A stretch of DNA of 58,982 nt from Desulfobulbaceae bacterium (GCA_002868945.1 PKTX01000050.1:11570-70551); one strand, 5' to 3'; positions 34,625-42,977 are shown, numbered from the stretch's first letter. Translations and numbers: made by a program. Notes: a model not told the origin generated them from the sequence alone.

Positions 34625-34837
34625 CTAGATACCGGTGATGGCGGTCATAAATCCTTTGACCACACCGCCGATGCCTGCCGTGCTCAGGGCACCTGCCAGA
34701 CATGCGACGCTCCAGGCGCCGATAAGTCCGGCCAGCGCGACAACGATTCCCAAACCGATTTTGCTGGCCTGGTTAATGTCTGCATTGGTGTCATGGGTGT
34801 CCTGGGTTACCAATCTTGTTTTTGTGTTCTCTTTCAT
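34625..34837 (-). CDS. Small Gly/Ala-rich membrane protein
   Basis: The 70-residue protein has a polar N-terminus (about 1-25), a long hydrophobic helix (GLGIVVALAGLIGAWSVACL) and a Gly-rich end (AGALSTAGIGGVVKGFMTAI). It shares the LAGxxGxW motif style with its neighbour (LAGLIGAW; LAGAFGIW), so the two may pack together. Family unknown to me. AAGGAG lies 7 bases before the start. It is the first gene of the pair. Confidence 0.75.
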   Translation of the reverse strand: MKENTKTRLVTQDTHDTNADINQASKIGLGIVVALAGLIGAWSVACLAGALSTAGIGGVVKGFMTAITGI

Positions 34838-34899
34838 GGCCGTTCTCCTTGTCGTTGTTCTTTATTGCCGTTTTTTTCTCTGCTGTTGGCTAGTGTAAG

Positions 34900-34915
34900 A
34901 GCATGGGCCATGCCA
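34900..34915 (-). promoter_or_regulatory. Candidate sigma-54 promoter
   Basis: On the minus strand TGGCATGGCCCATGCT has GG and GC exactly 12 bases apart and matches the TGGCACG-N4-TTGC consensus at 9 of 11 fixed positions. It lies 63 bases before the first gene of the membrane-protein pair. Confidence 0.65.
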
Positions 34916-35087
34916 CAAAGAGGCGGTAGTGTTGGTTAAAAATGCAAAAGCGCGATTTTTCAACGAGATAAAACTGTCTATGCCACATTAGTGTGCTGCC
35001 TGTCTCAAAAAGGCGGACAGGCCGATGCCACAAAATATGTAGCAAAGGGTGTGCGACAGAAGTGTTGATGCAACAGTTTTTGCCACA
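34911..35087. promoter_or_regulatory. Cluster of six TGCNACA motifs, possible enhancer sites
   Basis: TGCCACA at 34911, 34981, 35026 and 35081, TGCGACA at 35052 and TGCAACA at 35069 all point the same way. The site at 35026-35044 is a true palindrome (TGCCACA-N5-TGTAGCA). Five lie 65-185 bases upstream of the sigma-54 promoter, the usual distance for activator-binding sites. The region 34838-35230 holds no gene. Confidence 0.55.
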
Positions 35088-35230
35088 GGTGATGGGGCGG
35101 GAAATTGCCGGACAAGATGGCTGCAGTGCAAAAAATGAAGATGGGAATCAGTTGTCTTCGACGTTGGTTTTGGTACAACTGATCAGGCTGAGAAAGAGAG
35201 GTGCGGAGACGCCGGTGAAAGGAGGAAAGT

Positions 35231-35689
35231 ATGACTGAAGAGGTGTGTGTACAGGTAAAATGGCTTGATCATGATAATAGGGCAGGGCTGCGGCTGCCGG
35301 CCTATCATTCCGATCTGGCTGCCGGTATGGATATTCAGGCCGCCATCGAGGCGGACGTCATTTTGGCACCGGGTGAGAGGGTTCTGCTGCCCACCAATGT
35401 GGCCATGGCCATAGCTCCGGGCTACGAGATCCAGGTGCGACCGCGCAGTGGTCTGGCCATCAAGCACGGCGTTACGGTGGTTAACAGTCCCGGAACCATT
35501 GATGCCGACTATCGCGGTGAAATAAAGGTGGGGCTGATTAATCTGGGCGACAAGGACTTTGCCATATCGAGGGGGGATCGGATTGCGCAACTGGTGCTGG
35601 CGCCGGTCTGTCGGGCCTCTTTGTTGCAGGTCGAGGAGTTGCCGGAGACCGGCCGCGGCGTCGGCGGTTTTGGTCATACAGGTTTGTGA
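35231..35689 (+). CDS. dut: dUTP pyrophosphatase
   Basis: The 152-residue trimeric enzyme hydrolyses dUTP to dUMP. All five motifs are present: [52 protein letters not shown] and the C-terminal [11 protein letters not shown] arm. AAAGGAGG lies 5 bases before the start. It is not in an evident operon. Confidence 0.95.
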   Translation: MTEEVCVQVKWLDHDNRAGLRLPAYHSDLAAGMDIQAAIEADVILAPGERVLLPTNVAMAIAPGYEIQVRPRSGLAIKHGVTVVNSPGTIDADYRGEIKVGLINLGDKDFAISRGDRIAQLVLAPVCRASLLQVEELPETGRGVGGFGHTGL

Positions 35690-35926
35690 CGACTGACGCG
35701 GTGGGCGCCGGGGTGATGGTAAACAGCTGGGCCGCCACACTCAGACAGGTCAGGCTCATTACTTTCATGGTTTTTCTCCTTGTGGGGGTGAATAAACTAT
35801 GCTTTTATTCCTTTCAACGCACCAGGCACGGATCGGTTGACATGTTTTTGTTTTTTCTGGAGAGGCTGGTGGCGAATCGGCAGCTCTCAAAAAGTTTACA
35901 CGGCAAGAAGCCGGATTGTTATTGAT

Positions 35927-36715
35927 ATGAAATTCTGTGTGTTGGGCAGTGGCAGCAAGGGGAATGCCACCTATGTGGAGGCCGGCGGCCGGGCCCTGCT
36001 CATCGATGCCGGTTTTTCCGGTCGGGAAATCTCTCAGCGACTGGAGAGGGTCGGTGCCTCCATGGCCCGGGTTGAGGGGATCCTGCTCACCCACGAACAT
36101 AACGACCATATCCAGGGGGCCGGTGTTCTCAGCCGTAAGTATAAAACCGCACTTTTGGCCAACCAAGCCACCTTTCAGGCCGCTGGCCCACGCCTGGGCA
36201 AGGTTGCCATGTTTCAGCCCTTTCAGACCGGTGAAAAATTCACCTTTGCCGGTTTTTCCATCCACCCCTTTGCCACCAGCCACGATACCGCCGAGCCCGT
36301 GGGCTTTGTCATCGAACATCAGGGGCTGACACTGGGGTTCTGCACGGATACCGGCATGGTCAGCCGTCTCCTGCAGCAGCGCCTGGCCGGCTGCCACGGC
36401 CTGGTTCTGGAGTGTAACCATGATCTGCAGATGCTGGCCGCCGGTCCCTATCCCCTCCATCTTCAGCAGCGTGTTCGTTCCCGGCAGGGTCATCTGGCCA
36501 ATAATGACGCGGCCCGTTTCCTGGGCGATCTGCTCCATGCCCACCTGCAGCATGTGGTGCTGGCCCATCTCAGTGAGACCAATAATCAGCCTGAGTTGGC
36601 GCTGGAGGCGGTTACCGGTTTCCTGGCCACTACAAAAAACGGTTTTCCCCTGCCGGAGATTTCCCTCTCCTGGCAGAAAAGCCCCGGGGTGATGGTACAG
36701 CTATGCCCCTCCTAG
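35927..36715 (+). CDS. YycJ/WalJ-like metallo-beta-lactamase-fold hydrolase
   Basis: This 262-residue cytoplasmic protein has an N-terminal KFCVLGSGSKGNATYVE, metal motif LLTHEHNDHIQG, FATSHDTAEPVGF, FCTDTGMV and LECNHDLQML, then HLSETNNQPELAL near the end, the pattern of YycJ-type proteins (5'-3' DNA exonuclease activity is reported for the family). ATG 35927 is preferred over an upstream in-frame start because the family begins with K-(F/V)-x-V-L-(G/A)-S-G. The stop overlaps the CbiR-like gene by 13 bases. Confidence 0.85.
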   Translation: MKFCVLGSGSKGNATYVEAGGRALLIDAGFSGREISQRLERVGASMARVEGILLTHEHNDHIQGAGVLSRKYKTALLANQATFQAAGPRLGKVAMFQPFQTGEKFTFAGFSIHPFATSHDTAEPVGFVIEHQGLTLGFCTDTGMVSRLLQQRLAGCHGLVLECNHDLQMLAAGPYPLHLQQRVRSRQGHLANNDAARFLGDLLHAHLQHVVLAHLSETNNQPELALEAVTGFLATTKNGFPLPEISLSWQKSPGVMVQLCPS

Positions 36716-37500
36716 ATCTGCCTGAGGCGCCATCCTATCCCTGGCTGCTCGGTACCACCTCCTTTGTACTGCCTGCCGGTGTCGAGGAGAACGTCCGAGT
36801 CCTGGCCGGCCAGGTGGATGCGGTGCAGCTTCTTTTTTTTGAGTCAAGGGTCAACAGCCACCTTGCGCATCAGGTGGATGTCAATCTGTTGGCTCGACTG
36901 GCCGACGATCATGCCCTGGCTTATACGGTTCATCTACCCCTTGACCTGGAGCTGGGCAGTCACGACAAGGTCGTGCGTCGCCAGGGCGTTGATGAGGTAT
37001 GCCGGTTGCTGGAAGAGCTTGCGCCCCTTTCACCGCGCGCCTTTGACCTGCATCTGCGGCCCGCCCCTGATGTTGAACGGGTGGCCTGGCAGGCCAATCT
37101 GGCCGAATCTTTGCAGAGCCTGGCGACCCGCTGCAGTGAATGGCGCTCGAAAATCGGTATTGAAAATATCGGCTATGACTTTGCCCTGGTGGAAGAGGTG
37201 GTCAGGGAGAGCGGCTTTGGTATTTGTGTCGATTTCGGCCATCGGCTCCGTTATAATCAGCGCACCGATTTTTGGGCGTTGCCCCATTGGCGCCATATCC
37301 ACCTGCATGGCGCAGAGCCGGGTCGGGACCATCTCCCTTTTCAAGACAAGGATATTGATTTTCTGCACAACCTTGGCCATGCCTTGCAGAGGGAGGAGTA
37401 TCGGGGCGTGGTGACGTTGGAACTCTATGATGCAACGCAGGTGCGCGACTCGCTTGCCACGCTCCATCAAGCCTGGCAACCATTTCAACAAGGAGCATGA
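36703..37500 (+). CDS. cbiR: CbiR-like cobamide remodelling phosphodiesterase
   Basis: The 265-residue protein looks like a xylose isomerase/AP endonuclease-type TIM barrel: it opens with WLLGTTSFVLPAGVEENVR and VQLLFFESR, has IGIENIGYDF (metal-ligand Glu), ICVDFGH, HIHLHGAE and a final VVTLELYD. CbiR removes the lower part of cobamides so it can be replaced by the cell's preferred base. The cobT and cobS genes just downstream support this role. The family assignment comes from memory of the motif pattern. Confidence 0.75.
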   Translation: MPLLDLPEAPSYPWLLGTTSFVLPAGVEENVRVLAGQVDAVQLLFFESRVNSHLAHQVDVNLLARLADDHALAYTVHLPLDLELGSHDKVVRRQGVDEVCRLLEELAPLSPRAFDLHLRPAPDVERVAWQANLAESLQSLATRCSEWRSKIGIENIGYDFALVEEVVRESGFGICVDFGHRLRYNQRTDFWALPHWRHIHLHGAEPGRDHLPFQDKDIDFLHNLGHALQREEYRGVVTLELYDATQVRDSLATLHQAWQPFQQGA

Positions 37501-37502
37501 TT

Positions 37503-38006
37503 ATGCTGAGAAGAGTACTCCTCCTGTTTCTGTTCGCTTTTGTCAGCCCGGCCATGGCCGGGGAGAGCGCTTCCCCCGGCCTCTTGCCGCCGCCTCCGCC
37601 GCCGTTGCCCGGCATGGACACGGACAGGGTCAGGGACCAGCAGCGGCACATCATTGAGCGCTATTACAGGAGCGGTGAGCGAGATCACCGTTATGACGAT
37701 AAGGATGACGGCTCCGCATATGCAGGCAAGGGCAAAAGGGGGCGACACAAAAGGCAGCTGCCCCCCGGCCTTCAAAAAAAAGAGGCGCGCGGCAAGGAGC
37801 TTCCCCCCGGCTGGCGTATGAAGATTGCCCGTGGCGCAGTGTTGCCCCGGGATCTGCGGCCCCATATCAGGGACCTGCCCCATGACCTGGAGCGCGACCT
37901 GCCCCGGCCCCCTCGGGGCACCAGGTTTTATCAGCTGGAGGATAAGATAATCCGGGTGGTGGAGGCCACCTTTGAAATTGTTGATGTCTTTAACATCGGC
38001 AGATAA
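37503..38006 (+). CDS. Secreted RcnB/CigR-like protein
   Basis: The 167-residue exported protein has a signal peptide (RRVLLLFLFAFVSPAMAGE), a proline run, a basic linker, then repeated LPPG(L/W)xxK elements (LPPGLQKK, LPPGWRMK) and a conserved end (YQLEDKIIRVVEATFEIVDV). This resembles the RcnB/CigR family, some members of which act in periplasmic nickel/cobalt homeostasis. ATG 37503 has AAGGAG 7 bases upstream; the ATG at 37497 is too close. Placement inside a cobamide gene group fits a cobalt link, which is an inference. Confidence 0.68.
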   Translation: MLRRVLLLFLFAFVSPAMAGESASPGLLPPPPPPLPGMDTDRVRDQQRHIIERYYRSGERDHRYDDKDDGSAYAGKGKRGRHKRQLPPGLQKKEARGKELPPGWRMKIARGAVLPRDLRPHIRDLPHDLERDLPRPPRGTRFYQLEDKIIRVVEATFEIVDVFNIGR

Positions 38007-38017
38007 ACGGGAGTGGT

Positions 38018-39106
38018 ATGTCTTTTCAGAAGAATGATTTAGAGGAATTAGTGGCCGCCATCAGCCCGGTTGATCGGCAGGCCATGGCCCAGGCCCAGGA
38101 GCGCCTGGATAGTCTGACCAAGCCCCTGGGTGCCCTCGGGCTGCTGGAGGAAATGGCCAAACGGCTCTGCGGTATCCAGGGCAGCCTGGAACCGGCTGTG
38201 ACCCGGAAGACCATTCTCACCTTTGCCGGTGATCATGGCGTGGTGGTGGAGGGGGTCAGTGCGGTGCCGGCCGAGGTCACCCAGCAGATGGTGGCCAACT
38301 TCCTGGCCGGCGGGGCCGGTGTTAATGTCCTGGCCAACCACGTCGGCGCCGAGGTACGGGTGATTGATGTGGGGGTGGCCGTGCCCATGAGCGCTGCCGG
38401 TCTTATTGAGGCCAAGGTCAGACCGGGTACCGCCAATATCCGTCTGGGGCCGGCCATGAGCGAGGCCGAGGCCCTGGCAGCCCTGGGTGTTGGAGTGCGG
38501 GTGGCCGCTGATGCCATTGCTGACGGTGCCCAGATCCTGGGTACCGGTGAGATGGGCATCGGCAACACCACGTCGGCCGCTGCCCTGTTTGCCGCCTTTC
38601 TGGGGCTGCCGGCCGGGCAGATTACCGGCCGGGGTACCGGTATTTCCGAGCAGGCCCTCAGCCACAAGATCAGGGTGGTGGAGGATGCCGTGGTCGTTAA
38701 TCGAGAACGTTGCCGAACGCCGCTCTCCACCCTGGCCGCCCTGGGGGGGCTGGAAATTGCCGCCATCACCGGTATGGTTCTGGAGGCCTGCCGGCAGCGG
38801 CGGCCGGTGGTGGTGGACGGTTTTATCTCCAGTGCCGCCGCCCTTACTGCCATCGAAATGGAGCCCATGGTGCGCGACTACTGTTTTTTCAGCCACATGT
38901 CGGCTGAACAGGGGCATCGACTCTTCTTTGAGAAGCTCGGCATTACCCCCATCCTTCATCTCGGTCTGCGTCTGGGTGAGGGGACCGGGGCGGCCCTGGC
39001 CATGAACCTTATTGATGCCGGGGCCAAGATTCTCACCCAGATGGCCACCTTTGCCGAGGCCGGCGTCAGTTCCGGCGAGATCCTTGACTGCCACGGCAAG
39101 GCCTAG
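38018..39106 (+). CDS. cobT: Nicotinate-nucleotide:DMB phosphoribosyltransferase
   Basis: The 362-residue enzyme activates the lower cobamide base with NaMN. Motifs: FAGDHGVVVEGVSAVPAEVTQQMV, GEMGIGNTTSAAALFAAFLG, ITGRGTGI, VVVDGFISSAAALTA, FSHMSAEQGH and LHLGLRLGEGTGAALAMNLI, containing the catalytic glutamate. Length matches the family. It follows the secreted protein by 11 bases and precedes cobS. Confidence 0.95.
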   Translation: MSFQKNDLEELVAAISPVDRQAMAQAQERLDSLTKPLGALGLLEEMAKRLCGIQGSLEPAVTRKTILTFAGDHGVVVEGVSAVPAEVTQQMVANFLAGGAGVNVLANHVGAEVRVIDVGVAVPMSAAGLIEAKVRPGTANIRLGPAMSEAEALAALGVGVRVAADAIADGAQILGTGEMGIGNTTSAAALFAAFLGLPAGQITGRGTGISEQALSHKIRVVEDAVVVNRERCRTPLSTLAALGGLEIAAITGMVLEACRQRRPVVVDGFISSAAALTAIEMEPMVRDYCFFSHMSAEQGHRLFFEKLGITPILHLGLRLGEGTGAALAMNLIDAGAKILTQMATFAEAGVSSGEILDCHGKA

Positions 39107-39129
39107 GCCTGCACCCTTCTGGTAAAACA

Positions 39130-39882
39130 ATGTTGACCCCTCTGCGAACAGCTCTCGCCTTTCTCACCATCATGCCGGTGGCTGCAGCCACGGTCAGTGA
39201 TGATGATATGGCAAGGAGCATGACCTTTTTTCCGGCCGCCGGTCTTCTTGTCGGCGCCCTTCTTGCGGCCCTGGCCTGGGGCGGTCTGTGCCTCGGTATA
39301 CCGAGGCTGGGCCTGGCCGTGCTGCTGGTTGCGGCCTCGGCCTGGCTCAGTCGCGCTCTCCACCTTGATGGTGTTGCCGATCTGTGCGACGGCCTGGGCG
39401 GCGCTTTTGAAGTGGAGCGGCGTCTGCAGATCATGAAGGATTCCCATATCGGCGCCTTTGGCGTGGTGGGGCTGGTCCTGCTTTTACTGCTCAAGGTCGC
39501 CGGACTGCACGCCCTGCTGGCCGGCGGCACGGCCGGTCTTGGCCTTCTGGCCATGGTGCCGGCCACGGCTCGCCTTGTCATGCTGGTGACGGCTTACCGG
39601 GCGTGTTATCCGCGCCAGGCAGGTACCGGCCACTTTGTGGTGGGGAAAATTTCGGGTGGTCGCCTCCTGGCCGGCGGCCTCTTTCTTCTGCCCCTGGCCT
39701 GGTATGGCTGGTCCGGTCTGTTGCTGGTTTCGGCCTGTCTGCTGCCTGGCCTCTGGTTGCGCCTCAAGGCGCAGACCGCCCTGGGCGGGGTGACCGGCGA
39801 TGTGCTGGGCGCGGTTATTGAGTGGAGTGAGGCGGCCGGGTGGCTCGTTGCCGCGCTTCTGCTTGCCGGAGGTGGTGGATGA
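39130..39882 (+). CDS. cobS: Adenosylcobinamide-GDP ribazoletransferase (cobalamin synthase)
   Basis: This 250-residue integral membrane enzyme joins the activated base to adenosylcobinamide-GDP. Motifs: [25 protein letters not shown] with the acidic metal-binding residues, [21 protein letters not shown], several hydrophobic helices and [13 protein letters not shown]. The stop overlaps the DnaJ-like start as ATGA. No cobU/cobC gene is present in the window. Confidence 0.93.
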   Translation: MLTPLRTALAFLTIMPVAAATVSDDDMARSMTFFPAAGLLVGALLAALAWGGLCLGIPRLGLAVLLVAASAWLSRALHLDGVADLCDGLGGAFEVERRLQIMKDSHIGAFGVVGLVLLLLLKVAGLHALLAGGTAGLGLLAMVPATARLVMLVTAYRACYPRQAGTGHFVVGKISGGRLLAGGLFLLPLAWYGWSGLLLVSACLLPGLWLRLKAQTALGGVTGDVLGAVIEWSEAAGWLVAALLLAGGGG

Positions 39883-40682
39883 AGGACTACTATAAGATTC
39901 TGGGGCTTACTCCCGGGGCCGGCGACGACCAGATTCGCCAGAGCTATCGCCGCCTGGCCATGCAGTATCACCCTGATCGCAATCCCGATAATCCACAGGC
40001 CGAGGAACAGTTCAAGGAGATTGCCGAGGCCTATGGTGTGCTTACCGATCCGGTTAAGCGTCGCCGGTATGAGGCGGCCCGCCGCAGTGGTAAGCAGCAT
40101 GGCGCAGGAGGTCGGGACAGCGGCTTTCATTATAGCCAGGAGGATATCCTGCGTGATCTTTTTCAGGATCCGCGCTTCCATCTGGTCCTGCAGGGAGTGC
40201 TCCGGCAGTTTCAGCGCTCCGGATTCCGGGCCGGGCCCACTTTTTTGCGACGTACCTTTTTTGGCGGGCGGGCCGGTTTTCTGGTGGGCGGCCTTTTTTT
40301 CGTCGGCAGCCTGGTGGGGCCTGCTGTCCTGGGTACGTTAAAGAGTCAGGGAAAAGCGGCAGGGCAGGGTGGCGGTCTGGTGGGCGGCTTGGCCCGGGGC
40401 TTCGGCTCTCTGCTGTCCGGCCGCTCCACGGCGCCGGCCTCGGCCAGGCATGACGATCTTCATATTGTTTATCATATCCCGGTGTCGGCCAGAGAGCTGC
40501 AGGATGGCAAATGGGTACAGGTTGCCGTGGTCAATGAGCGGCAGGAGCAGGAACTCTTAAAGGTGAAGATCCCGCCGGGCAGCTGCCATGGCCGGAAGCT
40601 GCGGCTCAAGGGCAAGGGCCGCATGGTCGGCAGCGCCAGGCGCGGCGATCTTTTTCTGATACTTGATAAACCTGCGGATTGA
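39879..40682 (+). CDS. DnaJ-like protein with hydrophobic middle segment
   Basis: The 267-residue protein has a J domain (residues 1-66; [23 protein letters not shown] in MQYHPDRNP), a region of about 60 residues with unknown fold, a Gly-rich hydrophobic segment near residues 129-151 ([20 protein letters not shown]), then a DnaJ C-terminal-like domain ([20 protein letters not shown], then VKIPPG and LRLKGKG). There is no cysteine-rich zinc domain. It would recruit DnaK, perhaps at the membrane. It is coupled to cobS by a 4-base overlap and ends at a terminator. Confidence 0.82.
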   Translation: MKDYYKILGLTPGAGDDQIRQSYRRLAMQYHPDRNPDNPQAEEQFKEIAEAYGVLTDPVKRRRYEAARRSGKQHGAGGRDSGFHYSQEDILRDLFQDPRFHLVLQGVLRQFQRSGFRAGPTFLRRTFFGGRAGFLVGGLFFVGSLVGPAVLGTLKSQGKAAGQGGGLVGGLARGFGSLLSGRSTAPASARHDDLHIVYHIPVSARELQDGKWVQVAVVNERQEQELLKVKIPPGSCHGRKLRLKGKGRMVGSARRGDLFLILDKPAD

Positions 40683-40687
40683 TGTAA

Positions 40688-40728
40688 CCCCGGTGGGCGG
40701 CAGAGCTGCCCGCCGGGGTGGCTTTTTT
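40688..40728 (+). terminator. Terminator after the cob/dnaJ-like group
   Basis: CCCCGGTGGGC pairs with GCCCGCCGGGG (one G-T pair) and is followed by TTTTTT, directly before MITE-like copy M1. Confidence 0.88.
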
Positions 40729-40729
40729 C

Positions 40730-40970
40730 GCGGTCTGTCCGGAAATGAGCCTCTCGGAGTCTCGTAAAATCCCTTGCCGGGCTGATCTCCCGCAATCTCT
40801 GGACTCGCTTACCTCGTCATGCTCAAAAAATAATACCTGCAATATCATATGTATGTCTGCACCCCACGGCTACTTCTTGTAGGGCGTGCTTGTTTTTCTC
40901 GTACTCCTTGCCCGCAAACAGGTAAGCGAGGCGGCGCGACTCCGAAATGGCCTATTTGGGGACAGACAGT
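40730..40970. mobile_element. MITE-like element, subtype 1, copy M1
   Basis: The ends are TCTGTCCGGAAATGAGCC (left) and, complemented, ACTGTCTGTCCCCAAATAGG (right), about 240 bp apart. The interior has CTCGCTTACCTCGTCATGCT, CAAAAAATAAT and GTCTGCACCCCACGGC. The right end overlaps the last codons of the minus-strand YeeE gene and supplies its stop. Confidence 0.75.
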
Positions 40971-41530
40971 TTCGAGTCTTTGTTGTCCGGCAGGAAAAAG
41001 GCCACGGCCATGAAGGCCATGGCAAGGGCCAGGGCCACCACCAGGCCGGGGATGGAGCCGAGCAGGGCCGGGTAGTGCGTGGGGGTTGCCGCCAAGGTGC
41101 TTTTGCCGCCGGCAATGGCGTGCAGCAGCCGGCCTCCTTCCAGGTTGGCGTAGACCAGCATATAGATGAAGGCACCCAGCAGGCCGCCGGCGGTAAAAAA
41201 CACGGCATCCTTCCTGCCGTCACCCAGGGCCACCAGGCCGGTGCCCGGACAGTAGCCGGCAATAGCCCAGCCGGCGCCAAGCAGCATGCCGCCCACCAGA
41301 ACGCCCCAGTAACTCTCCTTAATACTGATATGGCCGGGATTGATAAGTCCCAGTGTCAGGCCGATGAAGAGAACGGCGCTGGCAATGCCGATGGCCAGCA
41401 GGATGGTCTTCATCAGGTGGAGATCCTTGAGGCGCAGCATGTTGATGATGTTCTCCGGGTTGGAGGCCCCTACCCGGTGCAGGACAAAGCCGAAAAGGGT
41501 GCCGAGCACAAGGGCCAGAAAAATTTCCAT
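40952..41530 (-). CDS. YeeE/YedE family sulfur transporter, half 2
   Basis: This 192-residue inner membrane protein has about five helices. Its signature AGYCPGTGLVALGDGRKDA contains the cysteine that in YeeE/YedE proteins relays thiosulfate or other sulfur species. The last codons (reading LSVPK and TAG) lie in the inverted repeat of MITE M1, so the original C-terminus may have differed. AGGAGG precedes the start. It pairs with the gene 12 bases upstream. Confidence 0.85.
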   Translation of the reverse strand: MEIFLALVLGTLFGFVLHRVGASNPENIINMLRLKDLHLMKTILLAIGIASAVLFIGLTLGLINPGHISIKESYWGVLVGGMLLGAGWAIAGYCPGTGLVALGDGRKDAVFFTAGGLLGAFIYMLVYANLEGGRLLHAIAGGKSTLAATPTHYPALLGSIPGLVVALALAMAFMAVAFFLPDNKDSKLSVPK

Positions 41531-41542
41531 GTCACGTTCCTC

Positions 41543-42109
41543 CTATTTCCTGCCGTAGATAATGATTGCCAGAGGGATTCCGGCCATAAAGGCGCCCAAG
41601 GCAAAGAGGTAACAGCTCACCGAGGTCTGCATCATACCGCTCATCATATGGCCGCTGGTGCAGCCGCCGGCCAGTCTGGCGCCGATCAGCACCAGGACAC
41701 CGCCGACAAAGGCCAGGGCGTAGCGTCTGCCGCTCTTGTCGCCGAATCGTCGGCGCCAGGAGGCTGGCGCCACCCTGTCCCGGGCAGAGGGCGTAGGCCC
41801 GGCCAGCAATCTGGAGAGGATGCCGCCCAAGATCATGCTCAGGGCAAAGATGAAGCTGTAGTTGGCCGGATTTTTGATGTTTGCGGCATACTTGCCGCCG
41901 CTTTTGTCAAGATAGGCATTGCTGCTGGCATAGCCGGATTTGGCCGTGGAATCGGGCCGGATCAGCTCCTTGGAGAAGGTGTTCCAGATCAGGCCGTCCA
42001 GAATGACAAACTGCGTTGACACTCCGATGGGCTTGACCAGGATAACGGCCAGCAGAAAGGTGAGACCCAGGGCAATCCCGCCCTTGAGCCAGTCAAGTTG
42101 TCCTGTCAT
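41543..42109 (-). CDS. YeeE/YedE family sulfur transporter, half 1
   Basis: The 188-residue membrane protein has the paralogous signature GARLAGGCTSGHMMSGMMQ. In one-gene YeeE transporters both signatures occur in one chain; here, as in PmpA/PmpB-type pairs, they are split over two genes. An internal segment (STAKSGYASSNAYLDKSGGKYAA) forms a loop outside the membrane. AAGGAG precedes the start. It is divergent from the cupin gene. Confidence 0.85.
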   Translation of the reverse strand: MTGQLDWLKGGIALGLTFLLAVILVKPIGVSTQFVILDGLIWNTFSKELIRPDSTAKSGYASSNAYLDKSGGKYAANIKNPANYSFIFALSMILGGILSRLLAGPTPSARDRVAPASWRRRFGDKSGRRYALAFVGGVLVLIGARLAGGCTSGHMMSGMMQTSVSCYLFALGAFMAGIPLAIIIYGRK

Positions 42110-42237
42110 CTTCTGTCTCCTTTTTTTTGCGGAAATTGAAAAAAAATGATGTGACTTGTAGCCAGGTCAAGGATTTCCTACTCTGGTCATGGTAGCTTTT
42201 TTTCATATCAACCATTCCCCCATTCAAGGAGCAGAGC

Positions 42238-42555
42238 ATGAAAAAAATCAGCCTGGCAGAAAGTAGAGAGTTCAAAGATAGCGGATTTGCCCGGTTCCTG
42301 TTGCATGATTCGCCCTATTTCCGGGTACTGAATTTCAACTTGGCAGCCGGTCAGATCTTTCCGGTCCATTCCCATCCGGCCGAGGGGCAGCTCACCATCC
42401 ATGTTGTGGAAGGGGAGGGCGAATTCCTGGCCGACAATGACGAGAGTATGCCGGCTGTCACCGGTGATATCCTGGTGAGCGACATCAGTGAGCCGCATGG
42501 TGTGCAGGCCGGAACCGATATGCGCATAGTGGTGACCATTGCGCCGCCGTTCTAG
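42238..42555 (+). CDS. Small cupin-domain protein
   Basis: This 105-residue single-domain cupin has motif 1 as FPVHSHPAEGQLTIHVVEGEGEF (two His, one Glu) and motif 2 near DISEPHGVQAG (one His), so a full metal site is likely. Function is not set by sequence. CAAGGAG lies 7 bases before the start. It is divergent from the YeeE/YedE pair and convergent with the ferredoxin; a shared regulatory gap of 128 bp might link it to sulfur transport. Confidence 0.83.
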   Translation: MKKISLAESREFKDSGFARFLLHDSPYFRVLNFNLAAGQIFPVHSHPAEGQLTIHVVEGEGEFLADNDESMPAVTGDILVSDISEPHGVQAGTDMRIVVTIAPPF

Positions 42556-42580
42556 GGCGGTGCAATGGCAAGAGACGTGA

Positions 42581-42769
42581 TCAGTCAATCTCCGTGACCA
42601 GACAGGCGCCGGTGGGGCAGACCTCCATGCAGGTTCCACAGCCGATGCACTCGTCGGCGTTTGTCGGCACAGCCTTGCCCTCCACCATCTCATATACGCT
42701 GGTGGGGCAGTTTTCAACGCACAGCTCCGCCCCTGTACATTTATCGGCATCCACGACAACTTCCCACAT
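42581..42769 (-). CDS. Ferredoxin with one 4Fe-4S and one atypical 3-Cys site
   Basis: In this 62-residue dicluster ferredoxin the second motif is complete (CIGCGTCMEVCP). The first reads CTGAELCVENCP: the usual second cysteine is alanine, leaving three cysteines, the pattern of a 3Fe-4S site. It would carry electrons in the cytoplasm. ATG 42769 follows AAGGAGG by 6 bases; a longer frame upstream is MITE sequence and is not used. Single-gene unit. Confidence 0.88.
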   Translation of the reverse strand: MWEVVVDADKCTGAELCVENCPTSVYEMVEGKAVPTNADECIGCGTCMEVCPTGACLVTEID

Positions 42770-42799
42770 AACAGACCTCCTTGTTGGATATTCTTGGTT

Positions 42800-42977
42800 A
42801 CTGCCTGTCCGGAAATGGCCCTCTCGGGGTCTTGTAAGCTCGCTTACCTCGTCATGCTCAAAAAATAATGCCCGGCATGTGGCATTTATGCCTGCGCTTT
42901 CTTTCCGTACATCCTTGATGTCGAATAGGTAAGCGGGTCTGCGGGACTCCGAAATGAGCTGTTTCTGGATGGACACT
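42800..42977. mobile_element. MITE-like element, subtype 1, copy M2
   Basis: The 178-bp element has ends ACTGCCTGTCCGGAAATGG and, complemented, AGTGTCCATCCAGAAACAG. It is flanked by the direct repeat GGTT (42796-42799 and 42978-42981). The inner arms, GTAAGCTCGCTTACCTCGTC and its inverted counterpart at 42926-42941, extend the inverted repeat to about 50 bp. Confidence 0.8.

Noticed and set aside
36600-38018. Cobalamin riboswitch before the cob genes
   Set aside because: The cbiR-like gene overlaps the gene before it and the other gaps are 2-11 bases, leaving no room for the RNA; I see no B12-box-like sequence.
40886-42019. 377-codon plus-strand frame opposite the YeeE/YedE genes
   Set aside because: It is a Gln/His/Gly-rich shadow of two well-supported membrane genes and has no family signature.
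42770-42976. N-terminal extension of the ferredoxin
   Set aside because: The extra codons lie in MITE M2 and the strong AAGGAGG site marks ATG 42769 as the start.
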